DNA of 64,000 nt. It comes from Pseudeuparius sepicola. Lineage: Eukaryota; Arthropoda; Insecta; Coleoptera; Anthribidae. The notes below the pieces were generated by a model. The model was given only the letters and a program-made list of their open reading frames with translations. It made no database searches and had not been told where the DNA came from. Location: assembly GCA_963920635.1 (NCBI GenBank), contig OY987306.1:14337501-14401500 (forward strand). Reading direction: 5' to 3'. The first letter of the stretch is position 1. The number at the start of each line of letters is the position of its first letter. The position numbers and the translations under genes were made by a program. Of this stretch, positions 1 to 11,300 are shown one piece after another.

Positions 1-2735
1 TACGAGGGCACAGACCCACTGAGCAGGCCACCGCTACTAAGATTAAATTCTTCCAGGAAACTTGCGATCGTGCTCGATCTTATGAACACAAGAATTTTAC
101 CAAACTATGTTTCAGTGACACCAACATTAGAACGTATGAACATGTTAATCTACTGTGCCGCAACGGCAGTCACCACTGTAATGGGTGCCAAGATCCGAAC
201 GGCCCAAGAGTTGAATCGTGCATGACCAGAACCACGAATGGCTCAATGGGAAATGCGACTAAATCGGAAGATCGAGAGTCTCCGTAAAGACATAGGACAA
301 GTAACGGAATATATCAGAGGAGTTAGAACTAGAAAGATCCAGAGGGCGGTGCAGGCAATAATGAGCCGCACCCAAATACATTCTCGGCATGACCCCGCGA
401 ACATCACTGCTCAACAATGTCTTGACACATTAAAACAAAAACTTTCTGTTTTCGCAGGGCGTCTGAGGAGATACAAGGCTAGTAACAACAGGAAACGAGA
501 CAACAAACTCTTTGAACGATCAGAAAAGGGTTTCTACCGTGCTTTTAATTCTAGCGCCGATGCCACAAATGCGAGTTACCCTAGCAGAGAACAGGTCGAC
601 GGTTTCTGGAGAAATCAACTTGCCACACCAGGTCCATACAATGTCAGTGCAAGCTGGATCAGCGAAGAACGCGAGATGGGCCGGAACTATAGCCAGATGC
701 AACACGAGCAATTCACAACCGCTGAGGTCTCCGATGTCATCAAGAATTCCCACAACTGGAAGGCACCAGGTCCAGATCATCTCCAAAATTATTGGATTTG
801 CACGCATGAACAAATAACTACCTTAATTAATGAAGTCTTGCTCGATCCTCTGAAAATGCCATTGTTTCTTACACAGAGTGCAACCTACCTGTTACCAAAA
901 GACCAGCGGAATACGGATAACCCTGCCAAGTACCGCCTAATAACCTGCTTGCCTACGCTGTACAAGATAATCACATCTTGCCTTACGCAGCGAATATATG
1001 CTCACTGCGAGCGGAAAAACATCATTGCAATGCAGCAAAAGGGCTGCTCGAAGGGCGCAATGGGATGCAAAGAGCAACTCATCATAGACTCTGTCATCTG
1101 TAACCAGGCTCATTGCAAGCAACGAAACCTCCACATGGCTTATGTGGACTACAAAAAAGCATTTGATTCCGTACCTCACGACTGGCTCACAGGTATCTTA
1201 AAGCTGTATTTTATACAGTTTCCTTTTTAGAACACGTTATGACAACCTGGCGCACTAAGATACAACTCAGAACCGCAAGCAGTAACATCGAGACCGACAC
1301 AATCAACATCCGAAGAGGGATTTTCCAAGGAGGTTCACTCAGTCCACTGTGGTTCTGCATGGCGATGAACCCTCTATCACATCGGTTGAACTCTACAAAA
1401 TATGGCTTCGCTATCAAAAGCAACAACGCAGAAGCGATCAAGTTGAATCACCTATTATATATGGATGATTTAAAACTGATCGCCGCAACCAAAAACCAAC
1501 TAACGCAAATGCTTAAAATTGTAGAGGAGTTCTCCAGGGACATCGGAATGCTGTTTGGACTGGACAAGTGCCGCACCCTTAATATCATCCGGGGAAAGCT
1601 CGAACAAAGCGCACACGAGATGCAGGACGGCCAGGAGATCGAAGCAATGAGCATGGGAGATACATACAAGTACCTCGGGATGCGTGCTCTGTACTCAGCT
1701 ATTCGTTCGGAATAGTGAATTGGACCAACACGGACATCAACAACCTGCAACGAAAAGTTAGGACACTACTGACAAAAGCTCATAAACATCATCCCCGTAG
1801 CGCCGTAGAAAGAACAACTCTGCCACGTCAACTAGGAGGAAGAGGATTGGCAGATCTCAGCAAGCAATTGGACCAACAAATATTAAATCTGCGTAATTAT
1901 TTCTACAGGCAGGCCAACAGCTTCACACTACATAGGGCTATATGCGGAGCAGACGTCTCAACACCGCTACGTCTGACGGGACACGAGCGTCAAAATCACC
2001 ACCGAACCGACAACGATAAACTACAGAGGTGGTTGGGGAAGCCGCTGCACGGGAGGCATCCTAATGAGGTTAACCAGGAACATGTCGACAAGTTAGCGTC
2101 GAACTATTGGCTGACCTCGGGACGAATGTTCCCCGAGACGGAAGGCTTCCTACTGGCCATACAAGATCAGGTTATACCAACTCGCAACTACCTTAAATTC
2201 ATTGTAGGAGATGCATCGGTAGTGGATGACAGATGCAGGTACGGGTGCCCAACTTCAGAAACAATCCAGCACATAAGAGGAGGATGTCAGATGTTCGCAT
2301 CAACGGAATATAAGGAACGACACGATTCGGTTGCCAAGATCTTGCACCAGGAACTGGCGGAAAAACTACTGCTTGTGCAGGCAGAGAGGGTCCCATATTA
2401 CAGCTACACACCGGAGCCTGTTCTTGAGAACAGCAGCTACAAGATGTACTGGGATCGTACAGTTCTGACAGATCAACGAGTTGACCATAACAGACCGGAC
2501 CTTATAATAGTTGATAAAATTTCTAGGAAGACAACTCTGATTGATGTGGCCATCCCGAACAACAACAACCTGCGTGTGAAGCAAGTCGAGAAGATCGCGA
2601 AGTACAGAGACTTAGAAGAACGAATTAGAAGGCAATGGAAAATGGAGAAAGTCCAGACGATTCCAATCATCATGTCAACAACTGGTGTTATACCAAAAAG
2701 TTTGCTGAGAAACATCAAGGAGCTGGGTCTAACTG
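1..2735 (+). pseudogene. R4/Dong-like non-LTR retrotransposon, copy A (5' part), broken ORF
   Basis: Reverse transcriptase plus C-terminal restriction-like endonuclease of an RLE-type (R2/R4/Dong) element; the window opens inside the ORF. Visible motifs are AYVDYKKAFDSVPHDWL (RT motif A), YMDDLK (RT catalytic, near 1460), a CCHC knuckle C-x3-C-x7-H-x4-C (near 2236-2289), and the endonuclease block RPDLIIVDK...LIDVAIP...K (near 2494-2600). It is dead: compared with copies B and D in this window it has TGA at 223-225, a 12-bp deletion near 797, a net 10-bp deletion near 1210 causing a frameshift, and a 130-bp deletion near 1683 between ATG microhomologies. At 2735 it is cut by the Ty3/gypsy LTR and resumes at 33062. 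The family call rests on motif order and near identity to the other copies. Confidence 0.88.
2732..2735. other. Target-site duplication (ACTG) of the Ty3/gypsy element, left copy
   Basis: ACTG here precedes the LTR start TGTAAC, and ACTG recurs at 33062-33065 directly after the LTR end GTTATA. The flanking R4/Dong sequence reads on uninterrupted (as in copy C) if one copy and the insert are removed. Confidence 0.85.
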
Positions 2736-2763
2736 TGTAACGGATTTTTCCATTTCAAAATCC
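2736..2763 (+). mobile_element. First 28 bp of the Ty3/gypsy 5' LTR
   Basis: These 28 bases match the start of the 3' LTR (31055-31082) exactly. The LTR is then interrupted by the jockey-like element and resumes at 22345. This makes the jockey insertion younger than the LTR element. Confidence 0.88.
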
Positions 2764-2799
2764 TTTAGATTAGATTAGATTAGATTAGATTAGATTAGA
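2764..2799 (-). repeat. (TCTAA)n 3' tail of the jockey-like element
   Basis: About seven TTAGA/TCTAA pentamers lie directly after a minus-strand AATAAA hexamer (2803-2808), at the junction with the LTR. The position fits a simple-repeat 3' tail in place of poly(A). Confidence 0.75.
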
Positions 2800-2888
2800 G
2801 CTTTATTTTCACACAGAATGTTAACAAAACATTATGAAAAACGTCAAAGTAAATACTACATTTACATACATACTTATATACAAAGCAA

Positions 2889-2995
2889 AATTTAAAATTG
2901 TACAAGTTCATCAACACTAAAATTTAAAATTGAGAAGCTCATCAACACTATAAAATTTAAAATTGTACAAATTCATCAACACTATAAAACGTGTT
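2889..2995 (-). repeat. Three tandem ~35-bp repeats spanning the jockey stop codon
   Basis: The unit is roughly TTTAAAATTGTACAA plus TTCATCAACACTAT. On the minus strand each copy spells the last codons of the protein (SVDEFVQF and stop), so the repeat arose by duplicating the stop-codon region into the 3' UTR. Confidence 0.75.
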
Positions 2996-3949
2996 ACATA
3001 ATAAAAAACATCTTAACTTGTTTTTAAAGACACCGAGTGTGGAGGCAGATTTAATTTCAGCACTCAACCCATTATAAAACTTGGGACCCAAGGACCGTCT
3101 GCCAATTCGAGACCTGCACTGGGGCAGCCTAAATTCATTTCTGGAGCGAGTATAAAATGTATGAACATCCCCGTTTGTGAGAGAATTATTTTTATTCATT
3201 CTAAAATAGCAACAAATTTCAAAAATAAATATTGATGGTAATGTCATAATTTTAAACTTTTTAAAGATATCACGTCAGCTCTGAAGTCTGCCCAATCCGG
3301 TAATGCATCTGACAATTCTTTTTTGCGAAATAAAGACATCCGCAGCAGCAGAAGAAATGCCCCAAAAACAGACTGCATACCTCAGCCGCGATGCAACCTG
3401 TGCGTGGTATATGCAAATTAATTGTTCGATGGTTAATACATGACGCAAATTCTGTAACATAAAGCAAAAAGAATTCAGTTTAGAGATTAAGCTCTGACAG
3501 TGATCCCTCCAATTAAGACAATCATCGATAAGTAAACCTAGGAATTTTGTATTGGCAGTCTGTGACAGAGTATTATTGTTAACGGACAGAGAAATATTTG
3601 CGTTTTTGTTGTTTTAATAATTATGAAAACGTATGTAAGTTGTTTTACTTGCATTAATATATAAAGAATTCTTATTGAACCACTCACAGAGCAGCCCTAA
3701 ATTAATGTTACAACTCTCAACGACATCTCCTGAACCAGACACTATGAGTGCCGCATCATCTGCAAATAAAGAGATGTTACAGTTGAGTGATAATGCAATG
3801 TCATTTATGTAAAGCAAAAACAGAACCGGGCCGAGAATAGATCCTTGCGGAACTCCTATGGCAATTTCAGTGACACCCGATTTTGCTGGCGTACTGCCTC
3901 CGACAGAATCCAAGTAAACATATTGTTTCCGCCCTCCCAAATAACTAGA
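2957..3949 (-). pseudogene. Jockey-like RT, C-terminal part
   Basis: Starting at 3949 the minus strand reads WLSSYLGGRKQYVYLD, then GVPQGSILGPVLFLLYIND (RT motif B region) and SLFADDAALIVS (the catalytic FADD box). After a stop near 3614 coding-like sequence continues in other frames through the thumb and C-terminal region (SRLRYAVCFWG; IVRCITGL), ending in a 96-residue segment that stops at 2957. The motif order is typical of the jockey/BS/X-element group. Several frame breaks make it non-functional, and it is separated from its N-terminal half (18574-19820) by the Polinton. Confidence 0.82.
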
Positions 3950-3955
3950 CAGCCA
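3950..3955. other. 6-bp target-site duplication (CAGCCA) of the Polinton, left copy
   Basis: CAGCCA at 3950-3955 is repeated at 18568-18573, immediately outside the termini of the inverted-repeat element. On the jockey coding strand both sides encode the same Trp-Leu of WLSS. A 6-bp duplication is characteristic of Polinton/Maverick integration. Confidence 0.92.
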
Positions 3956-6900
3956 AGTAGTAAAGGTATGAGAGTACGGGACCACCAATCCTATCTTAAT
4001 TTCCCATATAAGATAAAATTGCAAAATTTCGACCAAAATTACCCCCTCCACTTTCCTCCTAAGCTCCTTTCCCCCAATCAGACTCGAAGATGTCCGCTTC
4101 CTTGTCACGTCACAGCCAATCAGGTCGCGAGATGGTCCGAGAGTGTCCGAAGATATCCGACCCCATCCGAAGATGTTCGAATCAGGCCGAGTCATGGTGC
4201 GTTCCCGCCATCCGCGTCGGGCGTGGTTATTGGATGGAAAGTGTACCTCGGTCATCCGTTTGGGCGCACGCGCGCTTGCACCCTAAGAGGGCACCTGTCA
4301 GCTGTCAGGAGTGAAATAATCAAAATCGAGCGCAAATTCCATTTCTTGGAAATGTCTTAAAATATAAGAAAAAATGTGAGAGAGAATAGAGTGAAGTTAG
4401 GTTAAATATGAGAAAAATACAAATAAAATTTGGTAAATATATACAGGGTGAGAGAGGAATATAAGAAAAATGTAAGAGTGATAAATATATACAGGGTGAG
4501 AGTGGAATATAAGAAAAATGTAAGAGAAAAATATATAGGTAGCGTTAAAGGGGGCCTGTCAGGCTGCGTCTATATAGGGTGAGATTAAGAGAGTAAAATA
4601 TATACAGGGTGAGAGAGAAATATAAGAAAAATATATAGAATTTCGCCTTTCGGGAACCTTAATGGGTAAATAGGGTGAAATCGGACATATTTAGAACGGA
4701 TTTGTTCAAAATGCTATTTGGAAAAATCTTAGAAAATCTCTTGACATCTGCGCAGGCGCTAGCATCCTAAGAAGGGACTTGTCAGGTAGCGTTAAAGGCT
4801 GCCTGTCAGGCTGCGTCTATATAGGGTGAGAGAGGAATATAAGAAAAATGTAAGAGTGACAAATATATACAGGGTGAGAGAAATATAAGAAAAATGTAAG
4901 AGAGACAAATATATACAAGGCGAGAGAGAAATATAAGGAAAAATGTAAGAGAAAAATATATAGAATTTCAGGTAGCGTTAAAGGGCGCCTGTCAGGCTGC
5001 GTCTATATAGGGTGAGAGAAATATAAGAAAAATGTGAGATTAAGAGAGAAAAACATATAGAATTTCGCCTTTCGGGAACCTTAATGGGTAAATAGGGTGA
5101 AATCGGACATATTTAGAACGGATTTGTTGACTAAAAAATGCTATTTGGAAAAAATCTTAGAAAATCTCTTGACATCTGCGCAAGCGCTAGCATCCTAAGA
5201 AGGGACTTGTCAGGTGGCGTTAAAGGGGGCCTGTCAGGCTGCTGATAATTGATAAATTAAAAAATATGGTAGGCTATAAATAAGAGCGCAGTCAATCGTG
5301 TGAAAATAGAAATTCCGGGAAATTCCGAGATGTCATTTAGGTAACCTTTCAGGTAAATATTTTCTTGAAATATAAATATAATAATCTTAAAATGTTCCGT
5401 TGAGAATATCCAGGTAAATGAAAAATATTCAGGTAAGATCAGGTATCTGACAGGTATGACGTAATAGAACCTTCGGAGACTCGTCGGAACTTCATTTCAA
5501 AACGTTATCTGCGCAGGCGCTTGCACCTCGAGGGACGCCTGTCAGGTAGCGTTAAAGGGGGCGGCTCCGGGAGCCTTATAGGAAGAGTTAGATTTAAAGC
5601 TAGTAAAAATCTAATGTGGAAAACCCGTATTCCGAAAGCGGAAGCGTTCAGTTATCGCGACGGTTCTATTTTTAGAATTATACCCAGCGACAAAATTCGA
5701 GCGCAAAATCTCATTTCTTGGAAATGTCTTAAAATATAAGAAAAATGCGTGATTAAGAGAACAAATACAGGGTGGTAGTTGGGTCAGGGTCGGTGAGAAA
5801 AAATTAAAGAAAAAATATAAGATTAAGAGAAAAAATATACAGGGTGACCAAAAGTTAGGTTAAGAAAAATATAGAGTGAACAAAAGTTAGGTTAAATATG
5901 GTGAGAAAAATATAAGAAAAATTTAAGATTAAGAGAAAAATTGAGAGTGAACTAAAGTTAGGTTATGACGAGAGAAAAATATAGAGTGAACAAATATGAA
6001 GAGAAAAATATATAGAGTGAACATAAGCTAGGTTAAATATGATGAGAGAGAAATATAAGAAAAATGTAAGATTAAGAGAGAAAAATAAATACAGGGTGAG
6101 AGAAAAATATAGGAAAAATGTAAGATTAAGAGAAAAATATATACAGGGTGAGAGAGAAATGTAAGAAAAATGTAAGATTAAGAGGGAAAATACAGGGTGG
6201 TAGTTAGGTCAGGCTTGGTGAGAGAAAAATACAGAGCAAACAAATGGTATGTAAATATACAGGGTGAGAGAAAAAATGTAAGATTAAGAGTGAAAAAAAA
6301 ATACAGGGTGAATAAAAGTTAGACCAGGGTGGTACTTAGGTATTTTATATTGGGAGAGAGAAAAACTTAGATACAGGGTAGCCTTTCAGGTAAATGTAAG
6401 GTGATATTGAAAATATAATAATCTTAAAATGTTCAGTTGATAATAATCAGGTATCCGACAGGTTGCCGTTAAACAAGATAAAAAAATATTCAGACATGAT
6501 CAATCACGTGGAAAACCGAGAAAGCCTGCGCAGGCGCTTGCACCTCGAGGGGCACCTGTCAGGCAAAGTTCCAGGGGGCGGATCCGGGGGCCGTAAAGGA
6601 TAAATAAAAATATATCGTTGGGCCTTAAAGGTTCGAATTCATCCGACATGTAGCAATGTCATCTTCCAGATATCTCCACGGCGCGTCCTAAGAGGATCAG
6701 GCTCCAGTTAACTAAAAATTCCAACAAGCCTTTCAGGAGGTAAAGGTAGGTAATCAAGATTTAAATTTTCGGGTAACATTAAAGGGGTGGGGGTAGAGGA
6801 CAAAATGGTCTTGTGACATCTCGTTCTAAACGTCTCTTCGTCAGGAAAAAGGATCCAATGTTAAAAACCCCTAATTATGCCTTAATTTCGATTAAGATGG

Positions 6901-7864
6901 CTTAGAATATTTTATATCAATGCAGCAGTCAATGCAGCAGAAACACAAGCGTCGGCTGTCACCAGGTTACGGTGGTTCTATTTTTAGAATTTTAGTTCAG
7001 ATAAACAGGTATCCAAAAGGCGAATATCATGACATAAATCCAAAAGGTATCTTCAGGTAAGAATGGGTGCAAAACGTTATCTGCGCAGGCGCTTGCACCT
7101 GGGTACGTTTCAGGTGGCGGTTCCGGGAGCCTTAAAGGAACTTTGAAATGTCTTGAGACCGTCGTGGAAAAAATGTTAATTATAACATAAAATATATGTA
7201 GAGCTATCTTTAGCTCTACAGAGTGAACAAAAGTAATGTAACATGTGGCGTCACGCAACAGAGCGAACGAAAGTTTATTCATAAATACAAACAAAAAATT
7301 TTTGGGTGTGACCCCATGATGTTATCAATCATCGTATCATACTCAGATCATAGGGCGTCAAAGAGGGGTGAATATTAACGTCAGTCATACCAACCGCAAC
7401 ATTTAAGGGATGGGGGGTAGTATGAACCAAAAAGTCATGTGACCACTCGTTGTACTCATCTCATCGTTGGAAATGGCAATCCGCTATTCAGAACAGTTAA
7501 CCCAACGGCCTCTACCATCGATAATATATAGGTAAAAATATAATTTTTTTACAACGACTTCTGGAACGCTCAATATCAGCTTTCCGCTTGCGGATGTGGG
7601 TGGTATGAAATCACACATTACATTATATTAATAGGAGTAAATATTAGGCGACAGAAAAATATTTTTAAAAAATAACAAACGCTATTTAATGCGTTTTTAC
7701 CTTTATTGGACGAGGGCTTCCTCTATACGTCTATCCATGATTCAATTCGCGCATGCGGTGTACAATGAAAAATATGCATAGAGTGGATCGAAAAATCGTT
7801 GGTTAGCCACTTAGACCCTTAATAATTTAGTCCTACGACACTGTAGAACTAAGAACAAATACTC
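3956..7864 (+). repeat. Left terminal inverted repeat of the Polinton (3.9 kb)
   Basis: It matches the reverse complement of 13698-18567 along its whole length with few mismatches plus indels. The outer ~350 bp is relatively GC-rich unique sequence; the inner part is modular. One module, centred on CTGCGCAGGCGCTTGCACC followed by CCTGTCAGGTAGCGTTAAAG and often GGATCCGGGGGCC, recurs about eight times (near 4290, 4550, 4790, 4975, 5215, 5520, 6535, 7085). No ORF with recognisable motifs is present; the ~100- and ~72-residue frames (6992-7294, 5521-5739) occur identically in both arms simply because the arms match. Confidence 0.9.
4370..6365 (+). repeat. AT-rich tandem repeats inside the left TIR
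   Basis: Irregular 40-60-bp units built from ATACAGGGTGAGAGAGAAAT followed by ATAAGAAAAATGTAAGATTAAG repeat across about 2 kb, interspersed with the CTGCGCAGGCGC modules. The mirror-image array is in the right arm (about 15180-18010). Confidence 0.85.
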
Positions 7865-8203
7865 TAAGAACAAATACTGAGAATAAGGTACTGAGAAATA
7901 TTAATGCATTCCACAAAACATTTCACACTAACAATGAACAGAGCATACCTGAATTTCAAGATTATTAGAATAAAACTAAACGTATATATTTGAACAAGCA
8001 CTGCATATTTTGTTATCACAGCGGAAGTATTGATATGAAACCCGGGTTTTGTTTTTCTACAGCTTCGGACGGTCGACGAAACGAGAATTTTATTTAAGAC
8101 AAAATCGGGCAACGGGGAAAAATAAAAACATTACTCATACATCTATTAAAAATTCACACTAAAATTATAATTAGTCATACCGTTCGCGGGGAAAGCTGGG
8201 CCC

Positions 8204-8295
8204 CGATCGGATATCTTCGGACATCCTCGAGTCCATCTCGAAATATGATTGACATCTCAAGGAGGTGGAGTGGTGGATTGGTGGGGGAAGCCTCA
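8204..8295 (+). promoter_or_regulatory. Diverged internal copy of Polinton terminal sequence upstream of PolB
   Basis: ATCGGATATCTTCGGACA, then CTCG and CCATCTCG (8206-8240), match the right-terminus sequence at 18362-18395. Similarity continues weakly through TGATTG and ATTGGTGGGGGAA. It sits within the 464-bp gene-free gap (7865-8328) directly before the polymerase ORF. A promoter or replication-related role is inference from the position. Confidence 0.45.
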
Positions 8296-8328
8296 AGAGT
8301 GCCTTTGTTATGAGATCACACCCGCCTG

Positions 8329-11300
8329 ATGCGTCATTATATCGTTAGATACCTGATTAGTTCACATCTACTTACGATGCCGCTTAAAGATAATTTGAAA
8401 TATTTATATTTTAATATATCTAGTATATTGAGTGCTATTCAAGTGCTATTTAACAACGACACTGCTGAAAATGGACTTCGCCAATGTACCAGGGCGGTTC
8501 GACATTTAAAGAATCAACTAAAAACTACAAAAACTATGGGTGAAAAACAGAAGCTTTTATCAACACTAGCCAACGTGAAAACGCTTCGAAGTCAAATAAA
8601 ACATCAACAAAAACTTGGGCTAGGATTAAAAAGAAGAAAGGAAACAGCAAGCAATCGTGTGAGTTGGAATGATTCGGAGACAGCTTTTAATAGTCGCATC
8701 CGTACTGGAATAATATCTAACCTAAAACACATAGAACCTAGCGATTTTCTCAGTGACTGCTTTATGTTGTTCAAACGACGTGTTACCAACATTTTGAAAA
8801 AAGAGGAGGCTGTTAAAATTAATTCAGTATTTGCTGGAGAATTTGAAGCTACGAAGGCAGATAAGGTTGAGAGAGAAATTAAATATTTCACAACATCCAA
8901 CGCCCCAATCTATAGAGATACCGATTTAAACCAATGGTTTACTAAGAGGATAACCGAACCAATTTTGACGGAACTGGAGGAATTCCAGGAACGGGATTCT
9001 GGTTGGACTCTAACAAAAATAATACATTTGGGGATAAATATCAACAAATTTTTACCACAACTAGGATCGTCGTACATAGAGCTGCCTGCACCAATTAAAA
9101 GAAAAGAAGCATGCGTCAACATCAAGAATGACGACACCCTTTGCTTTGCGTGGGCTTTGGTCTCGTTTTTGCAACCTGCTGATATTCACAGTGATAGAAC
9201 TACCTCATATCCACACCCATCAACGGTTTTGAATTTGGAAGGATTGAGCTTTCCTATGACCATTAAACAGATACGCAAATTTGAAAACCAAAACATGATA
9301 TCTGTTAACGTTTACCTTCTCAAGAAGAGTAATAGTAAGTTCAAAACATACCCCACATACCTCACAAAAAATAAAAAGGAGAAACACGTCAACCTCCTTA
9401 TGATACAAAATCATTATTTTGATGAAGAGGCTGATGATGGACAAGATCAAACCCCTATCCATTACCACTATTGCTGGATCAAGGACCTTTCCCGCTTGAT
9501 GTCTCCCCAGCTTAGCAGGCATCATGGGAAAAAATGGTTTTGCGATAGATGCTTCCATTACTTTTATTCTGAGAAAAAGCTGCGCCAACACTATGAAGAG
9601 TGCAAGCATCAAAATGATTGTAAAGTGAGGTTGCCAACAGGTGATGATAAATTTATCCGCTTTAAGAATTTTAAAAATAAGGAGGCTGTACCATTTGTGG
9701 TATACGCCGATCTAGAAAGTATACTACATCCGATTGATTCAGGCAATAAATATCAAGAACATGTACCAGCAGCTATTGAATATTATGTAAAGTGTTCATA
9801 TGACCCCTCTTTATCATTTTATCGATCTCATCGTGGCGAAGATTGTACATCTTGGTTTGCTCAACAAATGAATGAACTAGCCGAGAATGTGGAAACCGTT
9901 TTTCTCTGTCCCTATGATATGGAGTTAACACCTGAACAACAAGCTAATTTTGATAATGCCACACACTGTCATATTTGTGAAAAGGCATTTAAACCCAACG
10001 ACGTTAAGGTTAGAGATCATTTTCATTTAGTACCAGAAAATAATTATAGAGGTGCTGCACATAACAATTGCAACATTAATTATAAAGATGGAGTCATAAT
10101 ACCTGTAGTATATCATAATCTAAGCGGCTACGACGCGCATTTTATTTTAAAAAATATTGCTAACGACATGCCCGGCCGTATTGATTTATTACCGATTACA
10201 AAAGAAAAATATATATCGTTTACGAAACATATTAATCAAAATTTAATTAAATTTAGGTTTATTGATTCATTTCGATTTATGGCAGGAAGCTTGGATTCCC
10301 TAGCCTCGTATATGACAGAATTCTCCAATTTAAAATCAGAGTTTACAAATCTGAATATTGACCAGTTTAATTTGTTAACTAAAAAGGGTGTTTATCCATA
10401 TGATTTTATGGATAATTTTCACAAATTTAATTTTGAATCGTTGGAGGACAAAAAACATTTCTACAATAAGTTAGAAGATAAAAATATTTCTAGGAAACAG
10501 TACGAACACGCCCAGTTAGTTTGGGAGAAATTTAATATTAAAAATTTAGGGGAATATACAGATTTATACATGAAAAGCGACATTTTACTTCTAACTGATG
10601 TGTTTGAACAATTTCGAAAAAGTTGTCTCAAAACATATGGACTAGACCCCGCCCACTATTATACACTTCCCGGGTACACCTGGGATTGTATGCTCTACAA
10701 AACCCGTCAGACTCTAGAGCTCCTCACGGATATTGATATGGTTAGTTTTGTAGAGCGAGGCGTTAGAGGTGGCTTAAGCCAGTGCTCAAAACGAAAAAGT
10801 GTGGTTAATAATAAGTATGTACCAAATTTTGATTCTAGTAAACCATCAAAATATCTAAGGTATTTTGACATTAATAATCAATATGGATGGGCTATGAGCC
10901 AGTTTTTGCCATATGGGGGTTTTAAATGGTCAGATTCAAATATTGACGTCACCACTATACCTGACGACTCGTCCAAGGGATACATGCTTGAGGTAGATTT
11001 GGAATACCCGGAATCATTACATGATCTCCACAAAGATTTACCATTCTGTCCAGAGCACAGAAAACCGGGGGAGTCATTAGCATCTAGAAATATAAAAAAT
11101 GTAAAACTATTAGCCACACTTCACAATAAAGAAAAATATATCATACATTACCGCGCCATGAAGCAAGCTCTAGCTCATGGTTTAGTTTTAAAAAAAATTC
11201 ATCGCGTTCTACAATTTAATCAGTCTCCATGGTTAAAATCTTATATTGATTTGAACACTAAGTTAAGGAAAGCTGCTGCTAACGAATTTGAAAAAAATCT

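Noticed and set aside
2764..2799. Telomere-like TTAGA/TTAGG repeat
   Set aside because: It is TTAGA, short, and follows the AATAAA of the jockey-like element, so it is the element's 3' tail.
6992..7294. 100-residue ORF present in both Polinton arms (also 14267-14569)
   Set aside because: It is conserved only because the arms are inverted copies; the composition and module repeats inside it argue against a protein.
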